A stretch of DNA of 64,000 bases from an uncultured Bacteroidota bacterium (GCA_902774395.1 CACYIK010000008.1:1-64000), one strand, 5' to 3'; positions 50,522 through 60,348 are shown, counted from the first letter of the stretch. Program-made: numbers and translations. Notes: generated from the letters alone by a model not told the origin.

Positions 50522-52474
50522 ATGAGCAAGATATTACCTGGGACGGTACGTCATTTAGGACTGATATACAAGATTATAGCAATGCTGATTACATCAGTGG
50601 CGATTGTTGTGTTGTTCCCGCACGCGCGCCACGGAGAACATTATGACTATAAAGTGGGGGGTGTTTGGAGAGGAGCCGACCTCGTGGCGCCGTATGATTT
50701 TGCAGTGATGAAGAGTGCCGAGGATGTGGCGGCAGAGGAGGCAAAGGAGCGGGCATCTGCGACGCTATACTACGTAAAGAACGAGAAGGCAGAGAGTGGA
50801 GAGTGGAGAGCGGAGAATGGAAAGCGAAGATTGGAAGCCCCAGAGGGTGAGGAGTGGGGAGTGATAGGTCCGGAGCGCAAGGTGGTAATCATGGAAGGAA
50901 ACGAGGGCCGGGAATATCGGATGGAAGACTTTGAAGTGACTGAGTTACCGAGTGACAATGCGACAGAGTCATCCGACCACTCAGCCACTCAGCCACTCAG
51001 CGACTCAGTCACTCCTGACTATGTGTTAGATCGAGAACGGACTCTGTTGGAACTGGAGAGCCGTCTGAGTCAGCTGAGCTATACGAGCGAGCTGGTGATG
51101 GCGGGAGAGATGATCATCGCGAAGGGACAGGAGGTGACCGAGGAGCGCGGTGCGCGGATAGCGGCTTTGGAGGAGGAAAACGACAGACGGTTCCGTGGCG
51201 GATACAGCGTGTGGGGAGAGATGGGTGGACAGGTGCTGCTGGCCGTGATTGCTTTCGCTGCATTGTATATGTTCTTGAAAAACACACGTCACCGCATCCT
51301 GGAGGACAACCGGAAGGTAACGTTCGTGCTGGTGCTGGTGCTGCTGATGTCGGTGTTCGAGGCACTGATGGTGTGGAATGCGCCGGAGTGGGTGCTGCTG
51401 GTGCCGCTATGCGTGGTGCCGATTCTGATGAGGGTCTTCTTCGACATGCGAGCGGCGCTGTATATACACCTCACGACCGTGATCGTGCTGGCAAACCTGG
51501 TGCCGAACTCATTCGAGTTTATCTTCTACCAGCTGGTGACGGGCATGATGAGCATCGTGGCGATGAGGAGTCTGGAGCGCAGAAGCCAGTTCTTTGTGCT
51601 TTCGCTGGTGATTTTCGGTAGTTATTCGGCAATCTATACCTGCGGCGTGCTGAGCCAGGAGACCAGTCTGGCAAGCCTGGAGATTCAGCGCTACGTGATG
51701 TTTTTCCTGAATGCGGTGCTGACGCTGTTGGCATACCCGCTGATATATTTGTTTGAGAAGTTGTTCGGCATGACGACAGCGCTGACGCTGCTAGAACTGA
51801 GCAGCACGAACACCAAGGCGTTGAGAGAGTTAAGCCGACGGGCTCCGGGAACGTTCCAGCATTCGATGCAGGTAGCCAACCTGACGGAGGATCTGGTGAG
51901 CGAGATTGGCGGCGACGTGCTGCTGGCCAAGGTCGGCGCATTGTATCACGATATCGGAAAGATAAAAAATCCTTTGTATTTCACCGAGAACCAGAACGGT
52001 ACGTTCAATCCACACGACGAGCTGGACTATAGGGAGAGCGCGCGAATGATTACGAGTCACGTGACTGAGGGTCTGGAGCTGGCGGCGAAGTACCACCTGC
52101 CCCCCGAGGTGCAGGATTTCGTGCGTACGCACCACGGAACGACATACACGGGCTATTTCTATGCGAAGGAAAAGGAGCGTAACCCGGAAGGAAACTTCGA
52201 CGTATTCCGCTACCCCGGCCCGAGGCCGTATTCCCGCGAGACGGCGGTGGTGATGATTGTCGACACCGTCGAAGCCGCCTGTCGAAGCCTTAAGAGCCAC
52301 ACCAAAGAGGCTACCGATGAGATGATCGACCGTCTCATCGACGGAAAAATCGCTGCCGGACAGCTGGACAACTGCCAGCTGAGCTACGGCGACGTAGCGA
52401 GGATCAGGAAGTTCCTGAAGACTAAGATGATGAGCATCTACCACGTCCGCGTGGAATACCCAACAGTGAAATGA
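50522..52474 (+). CDS. 7TM-HD family phosphohydrolase (PgpH-like)
   Basis: 650 residues: one N-terminal helix, an external domain (about 45-235), seven transmembrane helices (about 240-435) and a C-terminal HD domain with HSMQVANLTE, YHDIGKIKNP and HGTTYTGYFY. PgpH of this family hydrolyses c-di-AMP; the same substrate is likely but unproven here. The external domain carries two in-frame array insertions, ESGEWRAENGKRR (50789-50828) and HSATQPLSDSVT (50978-51025), in a region that varies in the family. Confidence 0.9.
   Translation: MSKILPGTVRHLGLIYKIIAMLITSVAIVVLFPHARHGEHYDYKVGGVWRGADLVAPYDFAVMKSAEDVAAEEAKERASATLYYVKNEKAESGEWRAENGKRRLEAPEGEEWGVIGPERKVVIMEGNEGREYRMEDFEVTELPSDNATESSDHSATQPLSDSVTPDYVLDRERTLLELESRLSQLSYTSELVMAGEMIIAKGQEVTEERGARIAALEEENDRRFRGGYSVWGEMGGQVLLAVIAFAALYMFLKNTRHRILEDNRKVTFVLVLVLLMSVFEALMVWNAPEWVLLVPLCVVPILMRVFFDMRAALYIHLTTVIVLANLVPNSFEFIFYQLVTGMMSIVAMRSLERRSQFFVLSLVIFGSYSAIYTCGVLSQETSLASLEIQRYVMFFLNAVLTLLAYPLIYLFEKLFGMTTALTLLELSSTNTKALRELSRRAPGTFQHSMQVANLTEDLVSEIGGDVLLAKVGALYHDIGKIKNPLYFTENQNGTFNPHDELDYRESARMITSHVTEGLELAAKYHLPPEVQDFVRTHHGTTYTGYFYAKEKERNPEGNFDVFRYPGPRPYSRETAVVMIVDTVEAACRSLKSHTKEATDEMIDRLIDGKIAAGQLDNCQLSYGDVARIRKFLKTKMMSIYHVRVEYPTVK
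50789..50828 (+). repeat. Heptad array in HD gene
   Basis: GGAGAGT/GGAGAGC units (period 7) within the external domain coding region; same family as 13838-13870. Confidence 0.75.
50978..51025 (+). repeat. 8-base array in HD gene
   Basis: CACTCAGC/GACTCAGT units, period 8, in frame. Confidence 0.75.
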
Positions 52475-52491
52475 ATTGAAAAATAAAAAAA

Positions 52492-52508
52492 GCAGGCGAG
52501 ACGCCTGC
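52492..52508. other. Hairpin after the HD gene
   Basis: Perfect stem GCAGGCG / CGCCTGC with a 3-base loop. The A run on its left makes a good minus-strand terminator, but no minus-strand gene ends here; on the plus strand no T run follows, so it may only be an mRNA 3' stabiliser. It is embedded in ATTGAAA/GAATTGA repeat sequence. Confidence 0.5.
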
Positions 52509-52545
52509 ATACACTTTGAGAATTGATAATTGACAACTAAATAAT

Positions 52546-55080
52546 ATGACAAAGAAGATTCTGATTTGTTTGGGAATTATCGCTGCGATGGCAGCGGTGT
52601 CTTGTATCTATTTTTCGCCGACACTGGAAGGCAAAGTCATCCGCCAGGGCGATATCCAGAAGTATGAAGCCATGGCCCACGAACAAAAGACGATTGAGGC
52701 CGAGACGGGTGTGAAGCCCATGTGGACGTCGTCAATGTTCAGCGGCATGCCGGGCTATCAGGTGACAGGGCGTGCGCAGGAAAGCGTGTTCACACCGGTA
52801 GGCAACGCTGTAACGCTGTCGGTGTTGGACCGAGGACTTGACATGGGCATCATGTTCCTGTATCTGCTGGGATTCTTCTTGGCGCTGCTGGCATTTGGCG
52901 TGTCGCCGTGGATTGCATTGGTGGGAGCACTGAGCTTCGGCTTGGGCAGCTACAACCTGATTATTATCGAGGCTGGACACGTAACGAAGGCTCAAGCCAT
53001 GGGTTTGATGGCCCCGATTATGGCGGGTATGGTAATGACACTGCGAGCCGCTATCGAAGAGGTGGAGGACAAGGTGAAGCGCAACCGTCGTGTGCTGTGG
53101 GGTCTGATACTGTTCACGGTGTCGCTGATTATCCAGATTGGACGCAACCATATCCAAATTACGTTCTATACGCTTGTAGGATGCGTGGCCATCGGAATAT
53201 GCTATTTCGTGTATGCCATCATAAAGAAGAGACTGCCTTCGATGCTGGCGAAGACGGGCTTGCTGCTGTTGTGCGCCGCTCTGGCGTTCGGCTGCAATAT
53301 GCGTGCGTTGCTGGTGAACGAAGAATATGCCAAATACACCATGCGTGGCGGCAACGAGCTCACGGTGACTCCCACCGACCTCTATGGCGAAAGTGCCCAA
53401 AAGGCCGCAGAGAATACCGCCGACGGTCTGGACATCAACTACGCCTTCAGCTGGAGCTACGGCGTGGGTGAGACCTATACCATCCTGGTGCCTGGTGCGA
53501 TGGGTGGCGGAAGCATGGAGGAAATCAACCCGCAGAGTTCGGAGTTCTACAAGACCTTCCAGGCGAATATGCCGCAATACCAGTATCCGTGGGGCGAGAA
53601 AGCGCCGCTGTACTGGGGAAGCCAGCCATTCACAAGCGGTCCGGTGTATTTCGGAGCGGTGGTGATGCTGCTGTTCCTGCTGGGCATGATTGTAGTGAAA
53701 GGCCCCGAGCGCTGGTGGATACTGGCGGCGACAATAATCTCGATACTGCTGTCGTGGGGCGGCAATTTCATGGCATTGAACGGATGGCTGTTCGACCATG
53801 TGCCGCTGTACAACAAGTTCCGCACGCCGAGTATGGCGTTGGTGCTGGCAAACGCATGCATGGTGATTATGGCAGCACTGACACTAAAAGAGCTGTTCAG
53901 AAGCCAGGGACCTGAAAAAGACAAGATCAACCGGGGATTGTATATTGCCACGGGCTGCCTTGCGGCGGTGATCGTAGGCGTGATAGCGATAAGCGGAAGC
54001 TTCGACTATTCGGCGGCGAGCGACAGTCAGCTGCCTGACTTCCTGCGGAGCGCTTTGGCGGAAGACCGCCACAGCCTGCTGGTGAGCGACTCGTGGCGCA
54101 GCCTGCTGTTCATCGTCCTGACGGCAGCGGCACTGTGGCTATACAACAACGGCAAGATAAAGAAATGGGGTATCGCACTGGCGATAGTGGGCGTGCTGAC
54201 AGTGGCCGACCTGTGGAGTGTGGGTCGCCGCTACCTGAACGACGAGAACTTTGTGTCGAAGAGCGAACTGGAGCTGATGCCGCAGGGCTACGACTACGAC
54301 ATCGACCAGAAGGCGGCACAGTATGGTGACGTAGACTACCGCGTCTACAACCTGGCGGTGAACACTTTCAACGATTCTGAGCCCAGCGCCTTCCACCATC
54401 AGATTGGAGGCTACAGCGCTGCAAAACTGAGCCGCTACCAGAACCTGATTGATTTCTATCTGAGCCGCTACAATCCTGGCAACGACCTTGTGAGCATGGA
54501 AGAGGCTCGGGTGAGCATGCCGGTGCTGAACATGCTGAATGCGCGCTATCTGGTGCTGCCGTTCCAGCAAGGCGTAGGCGTAGTGAGGAACACGAACGCG
54601 CTGGGCAACTGCTGGTTTGTGGAGGAAGTGAAGAGCGTGGCCAATGCCGACGCAGAGATTATAGCGCTGAAAGACTTCGACCCGTCGAAGACGGCGGTGG
54701 TTGACGGAAGCCAGTGGGTTGTGGCCAGCAACCATTGGACGGCAGACAGCACAGATAAGATTGAGATGGAGCACCAGGAACCGTACAACCCCGACCACCT
54801 GCGCTACCGCAGCCACACGGCGGGCAAGCGTCTGGCGGTGTTCAGTGAGATATTCTATGCTCCCGACTGGAGAGCCTATATCGACGGCGAGCCAACGGAG
54901 TACATCCGCGTGGACTTCATCCTCCGCGCCATAGAAGTGCCGGCGGGCGACCACGTGATTGAGTTCAAGAACGAGACACCTCGCATGAACCAACTCGACA
55001 AAATCACGCTGATTATCTCCATCGTCACACTGCTGGCAATGATAGGCGCCGTGGTACTGGTATATAGGAAGAAAGAGTGA
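52546..55080 (+). CDS. YfhO-family membrane protein
   Basis: 844 residues, about 12-14 transmembrane helices and a C-terminal periplasmic beta domain. The N-terminus shows the family features GKVIRQGDIQKYEAMAHEQ, WTSSMFSGMPGYQ, a short periplasmic NPHI-like stretch and GNFMALNGWLFDHVPLYNKFRTPSMALVL. The C-terminus has FSEIFYAPDWRAYIDGEPTEYIRVDFILRAIEVPAGDHVIEF, the typical YfhO ending. YfhO proteins are GT-C-like and in Firmicutes help glycosylate lipoteichoic acid; in Bacteroidota the role is unknown. The stop is the first TGA of a heptad array. Confidence 0.9.
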   Translation: MTKKILICLGIIAAMAAVSCIYFSPTLEGKVIRQGDIQKYEAMAHEQKTIEAETGVKPMWTSSMFSGMPGYQVTGRAQESVFTPVGNAVTLSVLDRGLDMGIMFLYLLGFFLALLAFGVSPWIALVGALSFGLGSYNLIIIEAGHVTKAQAMGLMAPIMAGMVMTLRAAIEEVEDKVKRNRRVLWGLILFTVSLIIQIGRNHIQITFYTLVGCVAIGICYFVYAIIKKRLPSMLAKTGLLLLCAALAFGCNMRALLVNEEYAKYTMRGGNELTVTPTDLYGESAQKAAENTADGLDINYAFSWSYGVGETYTILVPGAMGGGSMEEINPQSSEFYKTFQANMPQYQYPWGEKAPLYWGSQPFTSGPVYFGAVVMLLFLLGMIVVKGPERWWILAATIISILLSWGGNFMALNGWLFDHVPLYNKFRTPSMALVLANACMVIMAALTLKELFRSQGPEKDKINRGLYIATGCLAAVIVGVIAISGSFDYSAASDSQLPDFLRSALAEDRHSLLVSDSWRSLLFIVLTAAALWLYNNGKIKKWGIALAIVGVLTVADLWSVGRRYLNDENFVSKSELELMPQGYDYDIDQKAAQYGDVDYRVYNLAVNTFNDSEPSAFHHQIGGYSAAKLSRYQNLIDFYLSRYNPGNDLVSMEEARVSMPVLNMLNARYLVLPFQQGVGVVRNTNALGNCWFVEEVKSVANADAEIIALKDFDPSKTAVVDGSQWVVASNHWTADSTDKIEMEHQEPYNPDHLRYRSHTAGKRLAVFSEIFYAPDWRAYIDGEPTEYIRVDFILRAIEVPAGDHVIEFKNETPRMNQLDKITLIISIVTLLAMIGAVVLVYRKKE

Positions 55081-55130
55081 TGAGTGATGAGTGATGAATG
55101 ATGAACGTAAAACGTCAAACATCAAACGCC
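55076..55130 (+). repeat. Compound heptad array after YfhO gene
   Basis: GTGATGA units starting at the stop codon, followed by AAACGTC/AAACATC-type units up to the next ATG. Confidence 0.8.
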
Positions 55131-55132
55131 AA

Positions 55133-56050
55133 ATGATTTCGGTAATCCTTTGCACTTACAACCGCGACCGATACATCTACAATGTATTGGAAAGTATCGC
55201 CGTGGGCGACCTGCCGCACGCAGAATATGAGATTGTGCTGGTGGATAACAATAGCAGCGACCGTACCAAGGAGGAGTGCGTCCGTTTCATGTCCGCATAT
55301 CCCGACATTCGGTTCAACTATTGCTTCGAAGCCAACCAAGGACTTTCCTATGCCCGCAACTGCGGCATACGCAACGCCAAGGGCGACATCCTCGTTTATG
55401 TCGACGACGACGCTCTGGTGAACAAGGAATACCTCAGCACCTATGCCGACTTCTTCCGTCGCAACGCCGATGCCGTCGCCGCAGGAGGTCCCATCCTGCC
55501 ACAGTACGACGGCTGCGAGGAGCCCGACTGGATGAGTCACTACACTCGTCAACTGGTGACAGGCAAGCTATACCTCGGCGAGAAAGAGCGTGAGTTCCCC
55601 GGCGACGCCTTCCCCGGCGGCGGCAATGCCGCCTACCGCAAGAGCGTCTTCGATGCCGTGGGTCTTTTCAATGTCGAGCTGGGCCGCAAGGGCAACAGCC
55701 TCATCGGTGCTGAGGAGAAAGACCTCTTCGACAAGATGACCTCGCGCGGCATGAAGTTCTACTACCTCCCCACCGCCATCCTCTACCACCTCATCCCACC
55801 CAAGAAACTCACGCAGGACTACTTCGACCGCCTCACCTTCAGCATCGGCGTCAGCGAGCGCTACCGCACCCTGCAGATTGGCAAGAAGAAATATTTTGTC
55901 CGCCTAGTCAAGGAGGCAGTCAAATGGGCCGCCACCCTCGTCTTATGGTCAGGTTTTGCCTTACGCGGTCAATTCAACAAAGGCAACAAACTGATATCCT
56001 TCCGACGGAACGTCACACAGGGACTACTAAGAAAACAAACAACAGAATGA
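55133..56050 (+). CDS. Family 2 glycosyltransferase
   Basis: 305 residues from ATG 55133. GT-A fold with ISVILCTYNRDRYI, VDNNSSDRT, NQGLSYARNCGIRNAKGDILVYVDDDALV (DxD motif DDD) and an acceptor region FPGGGNAAYRKSVFDAVG followed by GAEEKDLFDKM (catalytic-base ED-like). Probably adds a sugar during surface polysaccharide synthesis. It overlaps the next gene by ATGA. Confidence 0.93.
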   Translation: MISVILCTYNRDRYIYNVLESIAVGDLPHAEYEIVLVDNNSSDRTKEECVRFMSAYPDIRFNYCFEANQGLSYARNCGIRNAKGDILVYVDDDALVNKEYLSTYADFFRRNADAVAAGGPILPQYDGCEEPDWMSHYTRQLVTGKLYLGEKEREFPGDAFPGGGNAAYRKSVFDAVGLFNVELGRKGNSLIGAEEKDLFDKMTSRGMKFYYLPTAILYHLIPPKKLTQDYFDRLTFSIGVSERYRTLQIGKKKYFVRLVKEAVKWAATLVLWSGFALRGQFNKGNKLISFRRNVTQGLLRKQTTE

Positions 56051-56904
56051 CCATCAAACGCATTTTTTTCCGCATCGTCATTCGGACACTTGAGGCGATG
56101 AATCACCATCACCGTCCGAAACATTGTCGTAATCACAACCTTGAACTCTCCCCTCTTCCCTCAGGGAACGAGCACCTTGACCTCATTACCGTAGCTTTCA
56201 ACAATGACACCATTCTGAAGCTACATGTAGCACAGGTGGCACAGCATATCACCTGCCCCCACACACACTTCATTGCCGACAACTCTACCGACATGGAGTG
56301 TTCCCACCGCATCGAAGAATACTGCCGTGAAGCCGGCGTGCCATACATCAGATTACCAAAAAACCGACTGGGTAAAATAGGCCCCAGTTACTCTCATGCC
56401 ACCGCCTTAGGATGGGTGTACAAATATATCATTGGCAGTCGAAAACCCCACTACTTTGGTTTCCTCGACCACGATCTCTTCCCTCTCAGAGACACCGACC
56501 CTACATCCATACTGCACAGCCAGCCCGTCTATGGTCCAAAACGTGAACGAGATAAATACTGGTATCTCTCGGCCATCATGTCGTTCTATGACTACTCCTA
56601 TACATCCAGCCGTAAAGTGGACTTTATGCCTGTCACCTATACTGGCACTTATCTTGACACCGGCGGCGGCAACTGGCCTAGTCTTTTATCCACACTCGAT
56701 GTCTCACAGTTGCAATTCTGCAAAGAACGTCTTGAGAAGATTGGCACCGAAGGAGGAGATAACCGTCACCAAGACCTCGTGGAGATATTCGACGAAAGAT
56801 GGTTGCACACCATCAACGGCTCCTACTGGAAGAAGGTCGCCATCAAGAAAGAGAACCTCCTCGACGACCTTATCGACCGTTATAGCCAGGAACTAAAAGG
56901 CTGA
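56047..56904 (+). CDS. Putative GT-A-type glycosyltransferase
   Basis: 285 residues, start overlapping the previous stop. It has a GT-A-like layout: LDLITVAFNNDTILKLHV, THFIADNSTDMECSHRIEEYC, then YFGFLDHDLFPLRD, where DHD could serve as the DxD metal motif, and GTYLDTGGGNW. I cannot assign a CAZy family. Coupling to the family 2 transferase suggests a joint role in a surface glycan. Confidence 0.72.
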   Translation: MTIKRIFFRIVIRTLEAMNHHHRPKHCRNHNLELSPLPSGNEHLDLITVAFNNDTILKLHVAQVAQHITCPHTHFIADNSTDMECSHRIEEYCREAGVPYIRLPKNRLGKIGPSYSHATALGWVYKYIIGSRKPHYFGFLDHDLFPLRDTDPTSILHSQPVYGPKRERDKYWYLSAIMSFYDYSYTSSRKVDFMPVTYTGTYLDTGGGNWPSLLSTLDVSQLQFCKERLEKIGTEGGDNRHQDLVEIFDERWLHTINGSYWKKVAIKKENLLDDLIDRYSQELKG

Positions 56905-56909
56905 TTAAG

Positions 56910-58106
56910 TTACAGGGAGTGCACCTTTTGTGCAATCCTAACACACGAATTACTACCATTAGCGGTATCACCCCAGAACTTTTCAATAATGCGGTTCCGC
57001 TCCTCCGAATTGATGGCGTACTCGTCATTCTCCAAACAACGATACAACTCCTCGAAGTCGTACACCCTACGGCCTACCACATTCTCATCAAAAGGATAAT
57101 ACAAGTCGCGATTTTTCACATAATCAGCATAGTCGTAAAGATAGAGTATCACATCCTTCCCGGGCATGAGGATATAATCGTACAGGACTGACGAGTAGTC
57201 GGTAATCAAAACATCGGTATATGGAAGCACGGGATATATGTCAACCTTCCCGTCCACCAACTTGATATTTTTGAGTTCGGCGAATTCTGCCGGATTTATC
57301 AATACATTGGCATGCGGTTTCAGCAGCAATAACGAGTTGACGCTCTTCAACATTGCATCAAGCCTGGGCAGGTCAAAACTTTGGGTAAAGACTTCACGTT
57401 GGGAATCTCGCCACGTGGGCATATAGACAAACACCTTCGAATAGTGCCCACCAGAAATACGCTCTATTAGACTCATAGTGGATGCCGGTTCATATTTTCT
57501 CACGAAATCCATTCGTTCCTCTTCTGGACATGTCAATATTACATTACGAGGATAACCATATTCAAGACACCGACTTTCTGGAATACGGAATGCAGAAGCA
57601 AACATTTTGCTTTGAAACGGCGTTGATGAAAGCAACCAGTTTGGACGGCGAAACGATTCGGGATGAAAATACACTTCATTGAATCGATGCTCTTGAAAAC
57701 GTTCGGCCAGCTTTCCTGAAATGATGTTAAACTCCGTTCGTTTCAATCCAACACCATGCCATAAATTAATACAAACAGCACCTCCAGAGAACGCAAACAT
57801 GATATCAGAGGTATACGAGTTGAAAAACCAATATTTCGAAGTAAGCGCATACCACATTCCCTTGGGACTACCTATGAAATAAGACTTCAAACCCTTGCTG
57901 CGCACCAACTGCACAGTGGCTCGACTTTTACTAAGCCATACACAATCTACCTCATGACAATTGTTGCTACAATGTATAAACAAATACTTTGCATTGTCAT
58001 TAAATGCCCCTCGAAAACTACCAAAAGCCCATTTCTTTTTATTTCTCGGGAAAAGAAAAGAGAATGGATACACCAAATATAAAGCCAAAAATAGAAAGAA
58101 CTTCAT
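56910..58106 (-). CDS. CDP-glycerol/ribitol phosphotransferase (TagB/TagF-like)
   Basis: 398 residues of the CDP-glycerol:polyglycerophosphate glycerophosphotransferase family. N-terminal hydrophobic segment, then NLWHGVGLKRTEF (family LWHGxxxK, catalytic His), YMPTWRDSQ, LLLKPHANV and LITDYSSVLYDYILMPGKDVILYLYD near the C-terminus. These enzymes polymerise glycerol- or ribitol-phosphate from CDP donors. It lies 4 bases after the bifunctional CDP-polyol gene, so the donor is probably made by that protein. AT-richer than the flanking core genes. Confidence 0.9.
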   Translation of the reverse strand: MKFFLFLALYLVYPFSFLFPRNKKKWAFGSFRGAFNDNAKYLFIHCSNNCHEVDCVWLSKSRATVQLVRSKGLKSYFIGSPKGMWYALTSKYWFFNSYTSDIMFAFSGGAVCINLWHGVGLKRTEFNIISGKLAERFQEHRFNEVYFHPESFRRPNWLLSSTPFQSKMFASAFRIPESRCLEYGYPRNVILTCPEEERMDFVRKYEPASTMSLIERISGGHYSKVFVYMPTWRDSQREVFTQSFDLPRLDAMLKSVNSLLLLKPHANVLINPAEFAELKNIKLVDGKVDIYPVLPYTDVLITDYSSVLYDYILMPGKDVILYLYDYADYVKNRDLYYPFDENVVGRRVYDFEELYRCLENDEYAINSEERNRIIEKFWGDTANGSNSCVRIAQKVHSL

Positions 58107-58110
58107 ACTA

Positions 58111-59478
58111 TCAATCTTTCCTTATCTTTACATCCACCACTTGACCAGTAAAATCAGAAAGCAGCGTATTCAACGAAGCAACTGCAACCTCATCGGCTTT
58201 CAACAAAGTGTTATCGGGTTCGACTCCGAAGTTCTTAACCCTCATGGGTGTCTTTGTACGCTCTGGATTGATGACATTGATTCGGATTCCGTCAGAATCC
58301 CACTCTTGTGCCAATGCTTGAGCAAAGTTAACTGCAGCTGCCTTTGTCGACGAATAGAGACTATAGAAGGCTCGTCCACGTGTGTAGGAACTTGATGTAA
58401 AAAGCAACAACTGTCCGTTCGTTTTTTTCAACCATTCATACGACGCCATCGCCACATTCACCATTCCCCAATAGTTGGTATTGATAATTGCCTTGATAGC
58501 ATCAGGAGTCATTGTCATCAATGGTTCCTTCATCAGTATGGCTGCACTATTCACTACAAAGTCTATCCGACCTTCTTTCTCAGCAATGCTTTGAATAGCT
58601 CTTTTCACACTTTCGGCATCAGAGATGTCTGTACCCGTGGTAGAACGAGAAAACGAGTAAACCTTGCCACAGTTAGCTGAGGCCATCTTCACTATCTCCT
58701 CGCCGATACCTGAATTACCACCAAACACCACAATCACCTTCCCTCTCAACTGAGAAAAGTCTGTATTATCATGTACCGTTGTACCCTTGAGTTGGAAAAG
58801 TTTATCCAACAAATAGGAATCCTCCTTGTAAGTGAGTTTCATATTGGATTCCTCACCGGGAACGACATATACCGGTACTTCTGGCATATACTTTATCACC
58901 GTACCGCAGTCGTCGGTAGAGACAAACGCAGAATCCTGCAAGGCTCGGCGGTAAGCCTCCTTGATTATCGACAGACGGAAAGCCTGTGGAGTCTGTCCCC
59001 TACGCAATGAGGCACGGGGAGGTATAGAGGAGATCGTATCACCTATAGAATTAACTTCGATGATAGTATCAGTAGCAGGAACAGCCACGTCAATAGCTTC
59101 ATGGTCGACAAGAGCGGAGATTACATCATCAATAATTCGGCGACTTACCAACGGCCTTACTGCATCATGGAATATCAGATTTACTTCCTCGCCATCGTAA
59201 GACTCAATAGCCGATAGCGTTGACATGTAACGTTCCGCACCACCCTTTAGCAGCTTCTTCAACTTACACCACTTGTTATGAAGGATAATATCCTCCATGC
59301 GGTCGATACAACTCTCATTCATCACAACAGCAATCTCATCAATACCGTTATGGCTTTCAAAAGCATCTATAGTGTGCTCTATGACCGTCTTACCTGCCAC
59401 CTTATAAAACTGCTTTGGGGTAGAATAACCCATTCGGCTTCCCACGCCTCCGGCCAGTATCACTGCAATATTTTTCAT
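58111..59478 (-). CDS. Bifunctional cytidylyltransferase / SDR reductase (CDP-ribitol synthase-like, TarI-TarJ type)
   Basis: 455 residues. The N-terminal ~230 residues are an IspD/TarI cytidylyltransferase (LAGGVGSRMGYSTPKQF, HDAVRPLVS, RGQTPQAFRLS, TDDCGTVIKY). The C-terminal ~220 residues are a short-chain dehydrogenase with VVFGGNSGIGEEI (nucleotide binding) and YSSTKAA (Tyr-x3-Lys) and a TSSSY catalytic Ser. The order matches bifunctional CDP-ribitol synthases that reduce ribulose 5-phosphate and activate ribitol 5-phosphate (Acs1/Bcs1 type). The polyol is inferred, not proven. Followed at once by the phosphotransferase. Confidence 0.9.
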   Translation of the reverse strand: MKNIAVILAGGVGSRMGYSTPKQFYKVAGKTVIEHTIDAFESHNGIDEIAVVMNESCIDRMEDIILHNKWCKLKKLLKGGAERYMSTLSAIESYDGEEVNLIFHDAVRPLVSRRIIDDVISALVDHEAIDVAVPATDTIIEVNSIGDTISSIPPRASLRRGQTPQAFRLSIIKEAYRRALQDSAFVSTDDCGTVIKYMPEVPVYVVPGEESNMKLTYKEDSYLLDKLFQLKGTTVHDNTDFSQLRGKVIVVFGGNSGIGEEIVKMASANCGKVYSFSRSTTGTDISDAESVKRAIQSIAEKEGRIDFVVNSAAILMKEPLMTMTPDAIKAIINTNYWGMVNVAMASYEWLKKTNGQLLLFTSSSYTRGRAFYSLYSSTKAAAVNFAQALAQEWDSDGIRINVINPERTKTPMRVKNFGVEPDNTLLKADEVAVASLNTLLSDFTGQVVDVKIRKD

Positions 59479-59522
59479 TTATTTCGTTTACTTTTTAGTA
59501 ATCCATTTATCCATATCGTGAC

Positions 59523-60239
59523 TTACATCAAATCCTCCGCGAAGGTTATCTTTTTGTTTTCTTCTTCGCCTTCGACGACACATATCTTGGTGCCGGGCAT
59601 GTATTTGCGCACGACGCCGCAGTCGTCGGTGGCTTGGAACTGGGGGTCCTGCAAGGCACGTTGGTAGGCGTCGCGAATCAAAAGCAGACGGAATGCTTGC
59701 GGGGTCTGCGCCCGCCACATCAGCTTGCGCTCCGGTATCCTTGCCACAAATCGCGGCATTATGAATTCTTCATTCTCCATTCCCCATTCTCCATTCAAAT
59801 CTGGATGCACCTCCCACACAGTATCGGTGCTGGGCACCGCCACTCCCACAGCCTCATGGTGCGCCAACGCCGCCACTACCCTATCCACTATCTCTGTCGA
59901 CACCCACGGCCGTGCGGCATCATGCAACAGCAGATTCGTATCGTCCGGCTCGTCGATATAGGCCATGATGGCGTTGAGGCTCGACATATACCGCTCCGAT
60001 CCACCGTCGATTATCTTCCCCAACTTTTCCCATTGCGCCGCAGCAGCAATCTCCTCCATGCGGCTACGCCAGTCGGGATGTACCACCACTGCCACCTCGT
60101 CGATGGCAGGATGATTATTGAAAATCTCGATAGAGTGCTCTATCACAGTACGGCCTGCCAAGGGCAAAAATTGTTTAGGTACCGACGAACCCATTCGGCT
60201 GCCGGTCCCTCCTGCCAAAACCACTGCGATATTTCTCAT
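59523..60239 (-). CDS. IspD/TarI-type cytidylyltransferase
   Basis: 238 residues with LAGGTGSRMGSSVPKQFLPLAG, HDAARPWVS, RAQTPQAFRLL and TDDCGVVRKYMPG. It is clearly similar, from end to end, to the N-terminal half of the next protein. It could be IspD (MEP pathway) or a second TarI; the close match to its neighbour favours recent paralogy and the polyol pathway. A heptad array (59763-59798) adds NGEWGMENEEF in frame before the RAQTPQ motif, where the family has a short variable loop. First gene of a three-gene operon. Confidence 0.87.
   Translation of the reverse strand: MRNIAVVLAGGTGSRMGSSVPKQFLPLAGRTVIEHSIEIFNNHPAIDEVAVVVHPDWRSRMEEIAAAAQWEKLGKIIDGGSERYMSSLNAIMAYIDEPDDTNLLLHDAARPWVSTEIVDRVVAALAHHEAVGVAVPSTDTVWEVHPDLNGEWGMENEEFIMPRFVARIPERKLMWRAQTPQAFRLLLIRDAYQRALQDPQFQATDDCGVVRKYMPGTKICVVEGEEENKKITFAEDLM
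59763..59798. repeat. Heptad array in IspD/TarI gene
   Basis: Period-7 ATTCTCC/ATTCCCC units, in frame on the minus strand as GEWGMENEEF. Confidence 0.72.
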
Positions 60240-60265
60240 CGTATTGTTATATATTATTTCGACGG

Positions 60266-60296
60266 CAAAAATACACTTTTTTTTTCACCTGTCAAA
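60266..60296 (-). promoter_or_regulatory. Promoter of the CDP-polyol operon
   Basis: Minus-strand TATTTTTG (plus 60266-60273) and TTTG (plus 60293-60296), 19-base spacer. Confidence 0.72.
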
Positions 60297-60348
60297 ATAA
60301 ATTATATAAAAGTACGTTACTCAACTATATAAAAAGGGATATAACTAC

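Noticed and set aside
52492..52508. Terminator for the HD phosphohydrolase gene
   Set aside because: The hairpin has no T run on the plus strand; the A/T polarity fits only the minus strand, where no gene ends. Reported as a hairpin, not a terminator.
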